Part shown: positions 1-9,080 of the stretch, in pieces
Layout: each line of letters opens with the position of its first letter
Position numbering within the stretch: position 1 is the first letter of the stretch
Assembly: GCF_012979535.1 (NCBI RefSeq)
Contig: NZ_CP053015.1
Span: 1,798,001 to 1,862,000 of the forward strand
Origin: Sphingomonas lacunae
GTDB lineage: Bacteria; Pseudomonadota; Alphaproteobacteria; Sphingomonadales; Sphingomonadaceae
DNA: 64,000 nt
Direction: 5' to 3'
Translations under genes and position numbers: made by a program
The notes under the pieces: model-generated
Told to the model about the DNA's origin: nothing
The model's input: the letters and a program-made list of their open reading frames with translations, nothing else
Database searches by the model: none

Positions 1-2113
1 ACAGGCCACCCGCACCGTCATTGACCAGTGGTGTTTCGAATTCGACGCCGAAATCGCGTTCGGTCGTGCGGGTCACGGTGGCGACAACCAACTGGCCCTT
101 ACCGAGATCGAGGACCATTTGCTCGCCTTGGGTTACGCCCAGCAACCCTTCGATGCGGGCGCCGACTATCGAAAGGTCGCGGATGATGGCCTCATAGCGA
201 TGGTCATCATGGATGATGCCTATCCGGCGGAACATGGTGCGCCGTTCGGGCCGAAAGCGATCAGGGCCATTCGGCACGATGCAAAACTCGCCGGCTTCCA
301 TGCGCTCCACCAGCTCGCTGTTGGGAATGGCCTTTGCATATAGCCACCCTTGCACATATTTCGCACCTTTGGAGCAGACCAACTCCAGCTGGTCGAAGGC
401 TTCAACCCCTTCGACTGTAGTGTCCATTCCCAGCGCCTCGGCGAGACCGATGATGGCAGCGATGATCTTGATGCTGTTGTGATCTTTGGTGGTGCAACTG
501 TCGACAAAGCTGCGATCGACCTTAAGCTTGTCAAAAGGTGCTGAACGGAGATAGCTCAGTGACGAAAAGCCAGTACCAAAGTCATCGAGAGCCAAGGACA
601 CGCCAAGCTGTTTCAGGCGTGAAAAGACGCTGTCGGTCGTCTCACTGTCATTGAGGAAGATGCTTTCCGTCAGCTCAAGCTCAAGGCGTGATGGTTCAAG
701 ACCGCTTTTTGACAAGGCATCGGCGACAATGTCCACAAACTGGTCGTCAGTGAACTGGACGGCGGAGACGTTGACCGCGACTCGCACTGCACCTGGCCAA
801 TGTGCCGCCTCTATGCAGGCATAGCGAAGCGCCCATTCACCCAACCGATTGATGAGGTTCGACTCTTCGGCAAGCGGAATGAAGGTTGATGGCGGTATGG
901 AGCCCCGCTCGGGATGGTCCCACCGCATCAGGGCTTCGCAACCCACAACCACATTGTCGCTGACCCGGACAACCGGCTGATAGTGCAGCGCCAATTCTTC
1001 GTTCTCTAGCGCGTTCCGAAGCTCATCGAGTAACGTCTGGCGATCGGCTGCTTCATCCTTAAGATCATCGGAATAGAAACGGAACTGGCCGCGTCCGCCA
1101 TTCTTTGCGGCATAAAGGGCAAGATCCGCATTGCGCACCAACTCTTCGCGGTCGAGCCCGTCATAGGGTGCAATCGCTACACCGATTGAGGTGCCGATCA
1201 CGGCATGCTTGTCATCAATCGGATAGGGCTGGGAAACGAACTGGACGATTTTGCTGGCCAGTTCACCGAGTGCGCCACGATCTTCGATGTCGGGTAGAAT
1301 GATCTGGAACTCGTCCCCGCCAAGGCGTCCGATTTCGCCCCTTTTGCCAACTATGCTGGCCAGACGCTCGCCGACCATTTTGAGCAGGGTGTCCCCAGCT
1401 GGATGGCCCATGGTATCATTGACCTGTTTGAACCGATCGAGGTCCAGCATGACCAGCGCACAACTGCGCTTTGCTTCCTTAAACGCAGCTAGCGTTGTGT
1501 CGAGCCGGCGGGTCATGCGATGACGGTTCGCCATGCCGGTCAGCGAGTCATATTCAGCCAGAAGACTGTCAGCCAATTGACGTTCATATTCTACCGTGAC
1601 GTCTTTGGCACTACCGCGGAACCCCAGAAATTGACCGTCTGCATCCAGCTTTGGATGCCCGCTGATCAACCACCAAGTCTGGTCCGGCGCACTGCGAGTC
1701 TTGCCGTTTATGAAGCGAACCACAAGGTCTGCGATTTTTTTGTGGGCGGCAAGCTGGAATTTTAGTGGCCGATCCGACTTGGCTGTCGGGTTTTCCGGGT
1801 CAACCTCAAACAGGTCTGACAGCGATTGGCCAAGCAATATGTCAACCGGTTGACCAAGCCGCGTCGCGGCATTTTCAGACATGTATATAAGCCGGCCTTC
1901 GGCGTCAGTTGCCCAGATCCAACCGATCCCGGCCTGTTCAAAATCATCGAGCAGTTCGAGGCGGCGTGCCGCATCGCTCGCTGTCACGACTGCGACCGTA
2001 CCGTCGCTCCCGCTACCAGACCGTTGTCCGCGTTGACCGCTAAAGGCGCTGAACAATGACACTTCGTTTGCTTGATCCGTAATTTCCAGACGAAAAATCG
2101 TCACCCGGCCCAT
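1..2113 (-). CDS. PAS-GGDEF-EAL-PilZ cyclic-di-GMP protein, C-terminus beyond window
   Basis: This minus-strand reading frame starts at ATG 2113 and stays open to base 1, so at least 704 residues are present and the stop lies outside. In order it has a PAS-like sensor domain, a diguanylate cyclase domain with an intact GGDEF signature (plus-strand positions near 1310-1325), an EAL domain with CEALMRW and DDFGTGFSSLSYLR motifs, and a C-terminal PilZ-like domain (RRTMFRR followed by DLSIVGARI). Intact GGDEF and EAL signatures suggest it could both make and hydrolyse c-di-GMP, with PilZ as a possible product sensor; real activity is not shown. It is divergent from the exporter at 2161, with only 47 bases between the starts. 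I saw no signal peptide, so it is probably cytoplasmic. Confidence 0.85.
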   Translation of the reverse strand, partial: MGRVTIFRLEITDQANEVSLFSAFSGQRGQRSGSGSDGTVAVVTASDAARRLELLDDFEQAGIGWIWATDAEGRLIYMSENAATRLGQPVDILLGQSLSDLFEVDPENPTAKSDRPLKFQLAAHKKIADLVVRFINGKTRSAPDQTWWLISGHPKLDADGQFLGFRGSAKDVTVEYERQLADSLLAEYDSLTGMANRHRMTRRLDTTLAAFKEAKRSCALVMLDLDRFKQVNDTMGHPAGDTLLKMVGERLASIVGKRGEIGRLGGDEFQIILPDIEDRGALGELASKIVQFVSQPYPIDDKHAVIGTSIGVAIAPYDGLDREELVRNADLALYAAKNGGRGQFRFYSDDLKDEAADRQTLLDELRNALENEELALHYQPVVRVSDNVVVGCEALMRWDHPERGSIPPSTFIPLAEESNLINRLGEWALRYACIEAAHWPGAVRVAVNVSAVQFTDDQFVDIVADALSKSGLEPSRLELELTESIFLNDSETTDSVFSRLKQLGVSLALDDFGTGFSSLSYLRSAPFDKLKVDRSFVDSCTTKDHNSIKIIAAIIGLAEALGMDTTVEGVEAFDQLELVCSKGAKYVQGWLYAKAIPNSELVERMEAGEFCIVPNGPDRFRPERRTMFRRIGIIHDDHRYEAIIRDLSIVGARIEGLLGVTQGEQMVLDLGKGQLVVATVTRTTERDFGVEFETPLVNDGAGGL

Positions 2114-2160
2114 AGCGGCTGTTTGTTGAGTTTCTCTGAATCTCGGCGCACAGGGTCCGT

Positions 2161-3042
2161 ATGAAATTGAAGGACTTTGCCCTCCTTGTGCTGATTTGCC
2201 TGATGTGGGGGGCGTCGAACGTCGTCAGCAAGCTGGTTGTGGGGCATTGGGGTGTGCCTCCGCTGTATTTTGCCGCAGTACGATTTGCTTTGGTCTTGCT
2301 CGTAACGCTCCCTTGGTTGTTGCCGGTTCCGCAACCGGTCTGGCGAATCCTGCTTGTTGGGCTCTGTATGGGAGCGGGTAACTTCGCGCTCCTGTTCATG
2401 GGGTTGCAGACGGCATCGCCTTCGTCCGTGGCAGTGGTTGTTCAGGCGGGCCTGCCCATCACCACCTTGCTGTCGATCGTGATGCTCGGCGAGCGGGTCC
2501 ATTGGCGGCGCGGCCTTGGCATTGCATTGACGCTGATCGGTGTGTTGATCGTGGTCTGGAAGCCTGGTTTCGCGCTGTCGGCAGGCTTGATGTTTGTGCT
2601 AGGCGCAGCCTTTGCCGGGTCGCTCGGTGCGATCTTGATGAAGCAGATGGACGAGATCGCGCCGATGCGCTTTCAGGCTTGGGTCGGGCTGACGGCGGTC
2701 GTCCCGCTGACCGTTGCGTCGCTGCTGTTCGAAGAGGGGCAGATCGTGACCAGCCTGGCCGCTGGCTGGCCGTTTGTCGCGGCACTGCTGTTTTCGGCCC
2801 TGATCGTTTCGGTGTGCGCGCACACCGCCTATTATGGATTGATTGCCAAATATGAGGCCAATCTGCTGGCACCCTTGACGCTGATCACGCCGCTCTCGAC
2901 TATTGCGCTGGGCGTGATGTTCACCGGCGACCAACTGGATGGCCGCATGATCCTTGGTTCGGCATTGGCACTTGCAGGCGTGCTGATTGTCGCGGTGAGG
3001 CGGACCAGGGCGCCGATTGCCGAGACGCAGGAACATGCCTGA
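2161..3042 (+). CDS. DMT-superfamily (EamA) exporter
   Basis: A 293-residue protein of the drug/metabolite transporter family, usual length for this family, with about ten hydrophobic segments and the duplicated EamA layout. The N-terminus (MKLKDFALLVLICLMWGAS) is the typical first transmembrane segment, and the PSSVAVVVQAGLPITTLL stretch is the characteristic end of the third to fourth helix region. Members export amino acids, metabolites or drugs; the substrate cannot be told from sequence. The start lies 47 bases from that of the divergent c-di-GMP gene, so the two promoters share a short region. It is followed after 84 bases by an acyl-CoA synthetase, probably with its own promoter. Confidence 0.85.
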   Translation: MKLKDFALLVLICLMWGASNVVSKLVVGHWGVPPLYFAAVRFALVLLVTLPWLLPVPQPVWRILLVGLCMGAGNFALLFMGLQTASPSSVAVVVQAGLPITTLLSIVMLGERVHWRRGLGIALTLIGVLIVVWKPGFALSAGLMFVLGAAFAGSLGAILMKQMDEIAPMRFQAWVGLTAVVPLTVASLLFEEGQIVTSLAAGWPFVAALLFSALIVSVCAHTAYYGLIAKYEANLLAPLTLITPLSTIALGVMFTGDQLDGRMILGSALALAGVLIVAVRRTRAPIAETQEHA

Positions 3043-3126
3043 CCGCTGGGATGAGTGCGATTCTCCCCCTTGTTCGCTGTTCAACTGTCTGTAGGGTATC
3101 CCCACTAAAAAAGTCTGGGGAGAGAC

Positions 3127-4824
3127 ATGCACTACGCGGAATTGGCAAAGGCTCGGGCCGAATTGATCGGACCCGGCGGAACTTTCGAGATTGTCGAAGC
3201 CGAGATTCTGGGCAACCGCATTCGCACCTATAAAAATGCTCCGCCTAGCATTCGCGAATTTTGGCTTTCCACGGTGGCCTTCGCGGATCGGCCCTACCTG
3301 ATTTATCAGGATGAGAGCCTCACCTATGCTGAGACGCATCAACGAGTGAATGCGATCGCGGCCTGGCTGATGGCGCGGGGTGTTGCACCGGGCGACCGTG
3401 TGGCCATTGCCATGCGCAATTATCCCGAATGGATGCAAATCTATTGGGCTTGCGTGTCGATCGGCGTAGCGGCAGTCGGCATGAATGCCTGGTGGACGCC
3501 GGAAGAGATGGCCTATGCGCTCGATGATTCGCGGCCCAAGGTGCTGTTCCTTGATGGCGAGCGGCTTGCCCGTTTCCGCGAGCGCCCTGAGCTGGCGGGC
3601 ACGATGACGCTGGTCGGCGTGCGGACCGATGGTGCGGACGCCGCTGTTGTGCCCTTTGCCGATGTCATTGCCCACGGCGGCGCGATGCCTGACGTGAAGG
3701 TCGACCCCGATGATGACGCCTGCATTTTCTACACGTCGGGCACGACCGGCTTTCCCAAGGGCGCGCAGCTGACGCACCGGGGGTGCGTCGCCAACCTGTT
3801 CAACATGCTCTATGGCACGGCGGCGCAAGCGCTGGCGGTCGAGCGGGCAACGGGCGTGGCGCCGCCCGCTGATCCGCCGATCCCGGTCACGCTGCTGACC
3901 ACGCCACTGTTCCATGTGACGGCAAATAATTGCGGGGCCTATCTGACGACGGCGGCTGGCGGGGCGCTGGTCCACATGTATCGCTGGGATGCGGGCGATG
4001 CGCTCAAGCTGATCGAGAGGCATCGTGTGTCGAGCATGAGCGGCGTGCCGATCATGTCGCGTGAGCTGATCACCCACCCCGACTTTGCGACTACCGACAC
4101 GTCGTCGCTGCTTGCCCTGTCGGGCGGCGGGGCGCAGGTGCCGCCCGATCTGGTGCTCAAGATTGACGAGCAGGTGGCGACGGCGCGGCCGACCACCGGC
4201 TATGGCATGACCGAGACATGCGGCATCATCACCTCGGTTTCGGGGGACTTTTTCGTCGACCGGCCGGACAGCGCCGGGCCGGCGATGCCGGTCTATGAAG
4301 CGAAATGCGTCGATGATGATGGCAACACAGTGCCGACCGGTGAGGTTGGCGAACTGTGGGTGCGCGGGGCGGCGGTGATCAAGGGCTATATCAACAAGCC
4401 CGAGGCAACCGCATCGACCATCACCGATGGCTGGCTACACACCGGCGATATCGCCCGTATGGACGAGGATGGCTTTATTTACATCGTCGACCGCAAAAAG
4501 GACATGGTCCTGCGTGGCGGAGAGAATGTCTATTGCGCCGAGGTCGAGGCGGTCATCTATCGCCATGCGGCGGTGGCCGAATGTTGTGTGTTTGGTGTGG
4601 CCGACGAGCGGTTGGGTGAGGAAGTGGGCGTGGCGGTGGTGCTGCGCGATGGGGAAAACCTCTCCGATGACGACCTCAGGGCGCATTGCGCCTCCATAGC
4701 GGCGAAGCACAAGGTGCCGCGCTATGTATGGTTCATGGACCAGCCCTTGCCACGCAACGCGAGCGGAAAATTCCTGCGCAGGGAGCTGCGTGACCAGTTG
4801 AGCCGGGAACTCGAATCAGCCTGA
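3127..4824 (+). CDS. class I adenylate-forming acyl-CoA synthetase (FadD-like)
   Basis: A 565-residue AMP-forming acyl-CoA ligase. Visible motifs are the P-loop-like YTSGTTGFPKG, the YGMTETCG adenylate-binding motif, the GWLHTGDIARMDEDGFIYIVD hinge region (here given only in part) and the C-terminal RNASGKFLRREL with the catalytic lysine. It should activate a carboxylic acid through an acyl-AMP to the CoA thioester in the cytoplasm. The chain length is close to long/medium-chain FadD proteins, but substrate is not predictable. A strong ribosome site (GGGGAGAG) lies a few bases before ATG 3127, which decides the start. It appears monocistronic, with a 470-base non-coding stretch after it. Confidence 0.88.
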   Translation: MHYAELAKARAELIGPGGTFEIVEAEILGNRIRTYKNAPPSIREFWLSTVAFADRPYLIYQDESLTYAETHQRVNAIAAWLMARGVAPGDRVAIAMRNYPEWMQIYWACVSIGVAAVGMNAWWTPEEMAYALDDSRPKVLFLDGERLARFRERPELAGTMTLVGVRTDGADAAVVPFADVIAHGGAMPDVKVDPDDDACIFYTSGTTGFPKGAQLTHRGCVANLFNMLYGTAAQALAVERATGVAPPADPPIPVTLLTTPLFHVTANNCGAYLTTAAGGALVHMYRWDAGDALKLIERHRVSSMSGVPIMSRELITHPDFATTDTSSLLALSGGGAQVPPDLVLKIDEQVATARPTTGYGMTETCGIITSVSGDFFVDRPDSAGPAMPVYEAKCVDDDGNTVPTGEVGELWVRGAAVIKGYINKPEATASTITDGWLHTGDIARMDEDGFIYIVDRKKDMVLRGGENVYCAEVEAVIYRHAAVAECCVFGVADERLGEEVGVAVVLRDGENLSDDDLRAHCASIAAKHKVPRYVWFMDQPLPRNASGKFLRRELRDQLSRELESA

Positions 4825-5300
4825 GCTGTGCGGAAAAGCGCGCCCAATTGCCCCGGTCACCGCGGGCAAAGGGGGGTGCGTAACGCTCTTCGATTTGGTT
4901 GACACAGGTTTACACACCAGCGCGGGAGAAACACGGTAATCCGCGGGCTGGAAAGGTGCGTAAATAGGATTTGATGCAAATGATTGCATTGAGGGTGAGG
5001 TAGAGGGTCAGTTGGAGGGGGAATTGGAAGGCGCGCTCGAACGGATAGTCAACAAGGCGGCGGTGGCAGGGAGGCATGCCGAGAGGGTCTGACAGGGCAG
5101 GGGCTGTAGGAAGGCGGAATTTGATTCACCTTCTTTCTTTTTGGGTATGGCCTTTCGGGGCGCTGCCGGACCGGTTTCGGTCCGGTAGCGATTCAGATGG
5201 ATTCCCGCCTTCGCGGAATTACGCGTGTTGGTGAGTGGTCCCTCCGTCGGTCACTGCGTGACTGCCCCCTCCCGATGGCAAGTCGATGGGGAGAAGGGGC
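4825..5300. other. intergenic stretch with no supported gene
   Basis: About 475 bases between the acyl-CoA synthetase and the small DUF1737 gene on the opposite strand. I see no convincing reading frame. It contains one strong hairpin (5161-5190) and otherwise only mixed-composition sequence. Both neighbouring genes end here (convergent), so terminators are expected. Confidence 0.6.
5161..5190. terminator. GC-rich hairpin in convergent intergenic region
   Basis: Arms of 13 bases, CGCTGCCGGACCG and CGGTCCGGTAGCG, with one G-T mismatch and a GTTT loop. There is no T-run after either arm, so it may be a repeat or a weak terminator rather than a classic rho-independent one. Confidence 0.4.
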
Positions 5301-5495
5301 TCAATCCTCTTCGCCGACGCCGGGCCAGATGACGGCCTGGGCGCAATAGCCGCGTTCGCCGTTCCAGGTGATCGCCGGGCTGCCGTAAAGGACATAGCCC
5401 ATGTCGAGCGCTTCGGAGACGCGCTTGCAGAATTTGTCGTCGTCGGGGCCGGTCAGCAGGCGGTAGCGCAGCTTGCCGTCGGGGGGATTGCTCAT
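5301..5495 (-). CDS. DUF1737 family small protein
   Basis: A 64-residue protein matching the DUF1737 pattern: YRLLTGPDDDKFCKRVSEAL near the N-terminus and GYVLYGSPAITWNG in the middle, followed by AQAVIWPG. The family is widespread in proteobacteria, has no established function that I know of, and is usually 55-70 residues, so this is full length. It has no signal peptide or membrane segment and is probably cytoplasmic. It is divergent from queC with 95 bases between their starts, so a shared control region is possible, but DUF1737 genes are not otherwise tied to queuosine synthesis. Confidence 0.8.
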   Translation of the reverse strand: MSNPPDGKLRYRLLTGPDDDKFCKRVSEALDMGYVLYGSPAITWNGERGYCAQAVIWPGVGEED

Positions 5496-5590
5496 GCGGG
5501 CGTCCTTTTCGTTCGGATATTTGCACCAGCGATAGGGTTTCGGCTAAGCGGCGGCAACTCTCCCCCGCTTTCAGAACCGGAAAAACCGCC

Positions 5591-6298
5591 GTGCCGCTCG
5601 ACCCATCCCTCGCCATTGTCCTCTTGTCCGGGGGGATGGATTCGATGGTCTGCGCCGGGCTGGCGCGTGAGGCCGGGCACCGGGTGATCGCGCTGACGGT
5701 CGATTACAACCAGCGGCATCGCTGCGAGCTGGAGGCCGCGGCGCGGGTGGTGGCGGCGATTGGGGCCGAGGAACATCTGATCGCGCCACTTGATTTGCGC
5801 AGCTTTGGCGGATCGGCGCTGACGTCGGATACGGCGGTACCCAAGGATGGCGCGGGAGCGGCGGGTGCAGCGGGCATTCCGGTGACCTATGTGCCGGCGC
5901 GCAACACGATCTTCCTCAGCCTTGCGCTGGGACTCGCGGAGGCGCGCGGTGCAAAGCATATTTATGTCGGGGTCAATGCGCTCGATTATTCGGGCTATCC
6001 TGATTGCCGCCCGGCCTTTGTCGAGGCTTTTGAGGCGATGGCCAACCTCGCGACGCGCGCCGGGGTGGAGGGTGATCCCTTCCGCTTTGAAACGCCGCTG
6101 CTGCACATGACCAAGGCCGATATTTCCCGCGAGGCCCACCGGCTGGGGCTCGATGCGGGGATGAGCTGGACCTGTTATGACCCGACGGCGGACGGGCTGC
6201 ATTGCGGCGAGTGCGATGCCTGCCGGTTGCGCGCCAAGGGCTTTGTCGAGGCGGACCTGCCTGACCCGACGCGCTATGCGGTGGAGCCACGCTGGTGA
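5591..6298 (+). CDS. queC: 7-cyano-7-deazaguanine synthase QueC
   Basis: A 235-residue enzyme that converts 7-carboxy-7-deazaguanine to preQ0 using ATP and ammonia, in the queuosine tRNA modification pathway. The N-terminal ATP-binding P-loop of the PP-loop family is seen as VLLSGGMDS at residues 11-19. The C-terminal zinc site is the cysteine cluster C-x9-C-x2-C-x2-C in the segment SWTCYDPTADGLHCGECDAC. Length is normal. Its stop overlaps the GTG start of queE by four bases, so the two are translationally coupled. The queuosine context makes the call firm. Confidence 0.95.
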   Translation: MPLDPSLAIVLLSGGMDSMVCAGLAREAGHRVIALTVDYNQRHRCELEAAARVVAAIGAEEHLIAPLDLRSFGGSALTSDTAVPKDGAGAAGAAGIPVTYVPARNTIFLSLALGLAEARGAKHIYVGVNALDYSGYPDCRPAFVEAFEAMANLATRAGVEGDPFRFETPLLHMTKADISREAHRLGLDAGMSWTCYDPTADGLHCGECDACRLRAKGFVEADLPDPTRYAVEPRW

Positions 6299-6927
6299 GT
6301 TATGCGGTCAAGGAAATATTTCTGACGCTGCAAGGCGAAGGGATGCGCGCCGGACGGCGGGCGGTGTTCTGCCGCTTTGCCGGATGCAATCTGTGGTCGG
6401 GGCGTGAGCAGGACCGGGCGCGTGCAATCTGCCAATTCTGCGATACCGATTTTGTCGGCATGGACGGCGAGGGCGGCGGCAAATTTGCCGATGGCGCGGC
6501 GCTGGCGGCGGCAATTGCCGCCTGCTGGGGCGAGGGCCGCGAGGGGCGATATGTCGTACTGACCGGCGGCGAGCCGATGTTGCAGGTCGATGCCGAACTG
6601 ATCGACGCGCTGCACGCTGCCGGATTTGAAATCGCGATCGAGAGCAATGGTACCTTGCCGGTGCCGCGCAGCATCGATTGGATCTGCATCAGCCCCAAGG
6701 CGGGCAGCACGGTGGTGCAAACCAGCGGTGACGAGCTCAAGCTGGTTTGGCCGCAGCCGGGCAGTGATGTGGCTGCGATGGAGCAATGGGATTTCGCCAA
6801 CCGGTTGATCCAGCCGATGGATGATGTGCGCGGCGAAGCCAATGTGAAGGCGGCGGTGGACTTTGCGCTGGGCAATCCGCGCTGGCGGCTGTCCTTGCAG
6901 ACGCACAAATTGCTCGGGCTGGCCTAA
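6295..6927 (+). CDS. queE: 7-carboxy-7-deazaguanine synthase QueE
   Basis: A 210-residue radical SAM enzyme that turns 6-carboxytetrahydropterin into 7-carboxy-7-deazaguanine, the step before QueC. The cluster cysteines are C31, C46 and C49, a C-x14-C-x2-C spacing known for one QueE subgroup instead of the standard C-x3-C-x2-C. LTGGEPMLQ is the radical SAM GGEP motif. The start is GTG 6295 inside the queC stop (GTGA overlap). Its 3' end overlaps the end of the convergent lipoprotein gene by four bases. Other queuosine genes are not in this window. Confidence 0.93.
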   Translation: MSYAVKEIFLTLQGEGMRAGRRAVFCRFAGCNLWSGREQDRARAICQFCDTDFVGMDGEGGGKFADGAALAAAIAACWGEGREGRYVVLTGGEPMLQVDAELIDALHAAGFEIAIESNGTLPVPRSIDWICISPKAGSTVVQTSGDELKLVWPQPGSDVAAMEQWDFANRLIQPMDDVRGEANVKAAVDFALGNPRWRLSLQTHKLLGLA

Positions 6928-7286
6928 CGCTTGGCCGGTTCTGCGGGCGGACGGATCACCGTATCGCCGGGACGTCCGGTTTGCGCATCACCAGCAGACG
7001 CCGAAGCGTCATCTGCGGCCGGCTCGTCGCCATTGTCTTCGGTCGCATCTTCGGGTGGCTCAGGCCGGTCGGGTTCACCGGGGCGTACCTCGACGCTGGT
7101 GTCGATGGCAGTACCATCGCCACTTGCCTGATCGAGGGTGATCATCTCGTCACTGGCGGTGCCGGGCAGGATTTCGACATTGGTCATTTGCGTATCGGCG
7201 CTGCTGCCCGCGCCAAAAAGCCAGTCGCATCCACCCAGCATCAGCGCGGCGGGGGCTAGAAGGGCGAAAGCGGGGCCTGATTTCAT
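6924..7286 (-). CDS. small acidic proline-rich lipoprotein, function unknown
   Basis: From ATG 7286 this gives a 120-residue protein with a lipoprotein signal: a hydrophobic stretch ending in the lipobox LGGC, so the mature protein would begin at that cysteine, anchored in a membrane facing the periplasm. The remainder is rich in Asp, Glu, Pro and Ala and looks disordered. An upstream in-frame ATG at 7325 overlaps the lipB stop (ATGA) and could be used for coupling, but it would put 13 extra residues before the signal. I do not recognise the family. Convergent with queE. Confidence 0.6.
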   Translation of the reverse strand: MKSGPAFALLAPAALMLGGCDWLFGAGSSADTQMTNVEILPGTASDEMITLDQASGDGTAIDTSVEVRPGEPDRPEPPEDATEDNGDEPAADDASASAGDAQTGRPGDTVIRPPAEPAKR

Positions 7287-7321
7287 TGTAGGCGTGATCC
7301 TGTACAAAAGCTGTGGCGTCT

Positions 7322-7987
7322 TCATGCCCCGGAGAGCGTTGAAAGGAAATGGTCTCGATGGTGAGCAAGTGCGGCGTCGACATCGGCCATGCCGGCATGG
7401 ATGCCGAGAGCAGCAAGGCTGGTGACCGGATATTCGGCGATGCCACAGGGCACAATGCCGCCGAAATGGCTAAGGTCGGGGTTCACATTGATCGACAGGC
7501 CATGCAATGTGACCCAGCGGCGGACGCGCACGCCAATGGCGCCGATCTTGGCCTCTTGCCCGTTGGCGTCATCACACCAGATGCCGATGCGCCCATCGGC
7601 GCGGCGGGCGGTCACCCCGAAATCGCCAAGCGCGTCGATTACCCAGCCTTCGATGGCATGGACGAAACGGCGGACATCGCGGCCGCGCCTCGTCAGGTCG
7701 AGTTGGACATATGCGACGCGTTGACCCGGGCCATGGTAGGTGTAGCGGCCACCACGTCCGGCATCATAGACTGGAAAGCGGCGGTCGATCAGCTCGGCAG
7801 GGTCGGCGCTGGTGCCGGCAGTGTAGAGCGGCGGATGTTCGAGCAGCCAGATGCGTTCGGCCGCGTGCCCCGAATGAATGGCGGCGGCGCGGTGTTCCAT
7901 GTCAGCAAGAGCGTCCGGATAGAGAGTGAGGCCGGGTGAAACCTGCCATTCCGGGGCCGCAGCCTTTCCTGTCATACCCTGTTCCAT
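7322..7987 (-). CDS. lipB: octanoyl-[acyl-carrier-protein]:protein N-octanoyltransferase
   Basis: A 221-residue LipB that moves the octanoyl group from acyl carrier protein to lipoyl domains of 2-oxoacid dehydrogenases, the first step of endogenous lipoate synthesis. The family signature [22 protein letters not shown] is present in part at residues 77-98, the catalytic lysine is in KIGAIGVRV (K147) and the catalytic cysteine in [11 protein letters not shown] (C181). Length is normal for alphaproteobacteria. The second in-frame ATG is four codons in and might be the true start. The following lipoprotein gene starts within or just after its stop codon, so they may be co-transcribed. Confidence 0.95.
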   Translation of the reverse strand: MEQGMTGKAAAPEWQVSPGLTLYPDALADMEHRAAAIHSGHAAERIWLLEHPPLYTAGTSADPAELIDRRFPVYDAGRGGRYTYHGPGQRVAYVQLDLTRRGRDVRRFVHAIEGWVIDALGDFGVTARRADGRIGIWCDDANGQEAKIGAIGVRVRRWVTLHGLSINVNPDLSHFGGIVPCGIAEYPVTSLAALGIHAGMADVDAALAHHRDHFLSTLSGA

Positions 7988-8137
7988 CGCCCCCGCGACC
8001 CACCACCGGCAGGAACAAATGTCAATACAGATGAACGATCAAGCCAGTGGTGCTGGACTGTCCGTCTGGCCATGATATGCAATGCTCGAGGGGCCATCGC
8101 AGACGCATTGACCCCGGCATCATTTTAGGAGGGGTTG

Positions 8138-8998
8138 ATGCAGAGATATACAGTGGGAAACGCCTTTTCGGAGGCCATTGCCTTTGTGAAGGAAAATCTG
8201 ACTAACCTGCTCCTCTTACTGGGCAGTGCTGTTGTCCTCGGGCAGGTGGGCCAGGCCGTTTTGACCGGTGGTTCAGATGAGCAATTCGGCCAGAATATTG
8301 CCCGCATGGTTCAGTCGGGCGACATTCAGGGCAGCTTTGGCCTTTTCGGAACGGCGTTGGCTGCCATGATTTTGGGCGCCGTGCTGCAATCAGCCGCGCA
8401 GTTTGCGATCTTGCGGCAGGGCCTGTCCGACGAAAAGGATGTGTCGACGACAATGGTCTATGGACTGGTCGCGACGATCGTCAACATGCTGTTCTGGATG
8501 GCGATCGGCTTGGGCATTGTCCTGATCTTTGTTGTCCTGTTCGGTGTTACTGGCGTGTTCGCGGACCTTCAGGGAGGCGGGTCGCCTAGCGGAGCCGGTA
8601 TCGCGGGCATTGTCGGTCTGCTTTTTGTGCTGATACTGGTAGTGTTGCCGTTGATGCTTTGGCTGGCCGCCCGCCTGTTTGTGGCAACGCCGGTGATGGC
8701 CCATGCGCGGAGCATCAACCCCATTTATGGCCTGGTCGAGTCCTGGAGGCTTACATCCGGTTCGGTGCAATGGTCGGTTCTGGGGACGCTGTTGCTGTTC
8801 ATCCTGGTGGTCTTTGCCATTTCGATGGTGTTCGGTCTGGTGGGCGCCCTGTTCATGCTGATCGGCGGTCAGATGGTTGGCGCGGTTGTTGCCGGAGTCG
8901 TCGCCGGAGTGCCGACGGCGATCATTTCGCTGGGCATGACCGCCGGTGTTTATCGTGCGCTGGTTCCAGTGGATTCGCGCTACGACATTTTCAACTGA
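8138..8998 (+). CDS. multi-pass membrane protein, function unknown
   Basis: A 286-residue inner-membrane protein with about six hydrophobic segments spread along its length. A near-ideal ribosome site (AGGAGG) sits just before ATG 8138, which decides the start over an in-frame TTG one codon upstream. The overall build (MQRYTVGNAFSEAIAF N-terminus, alternating helices, a Gly-rich stretch) recalls the uncharacterised membrane domain group related to glycerophosphodiesterase membrane domains, but I would not assign a function. A rho-independent terminator follows 25 bases after the stop. Confidence 0.7.
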   Translation: MQRYTVGNAFSEAIAFVKENLTNLLLLLGSAVVLGQVGQAVLTGGSDEQFGQNIARMVQSGDIQGSFGLFGTALAAMILGAVLQSAAQFAILRQGLSDEKDVSTTMVYGLVATIVNMLFWMAIGLGIVLIFVVLFGVTGVFADLQGGGSPSGAGIAGIVGLLFVLILVVLPLMLWLAARLFVATPVMAHARSINPIYGLVESWRLTSGSVQWSVLGTLLLFILVVFAISMVFGLVGALFMLIGGQMVGAVVAGVVAGVPTAIISLGMTAGVYRALVPVDSRYDIFN

Positions 8999-9022
8999 AC
9001 GGCGACGTTGCTGACAAAAAAG

Positions 9023-9059
9023 GTAGGGCGGGGCCGTTGCTGGCCGCGCCCTACTTTTT
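9023..9059 (+). terminator. rho-independent terminator
   Basis: Stem arms GTAGGGCG (9023-9030) and CGCCCTAC (9047-9054), with further GGCC/GGCC pairing inside, followed by TTTTT. An A-run before the stem makes it usable from the other strand too, which suits its place between the membrane-protein gene and the convergent hemF. Confidence 0.85.
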
Positions 9060-9080
9060 GGCCAAAGGATCCGGGTTGAC

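Noticed and set aside
2599..4077. A 492-residue open frame on the minus strand
   Set aside because: It lies antisense to the exporter and acyl-CoA synthetase genes, is rich in Arg, His and Gln as is usual for antisense shadows of GC-rich genes and has no family motif or ribosome site.
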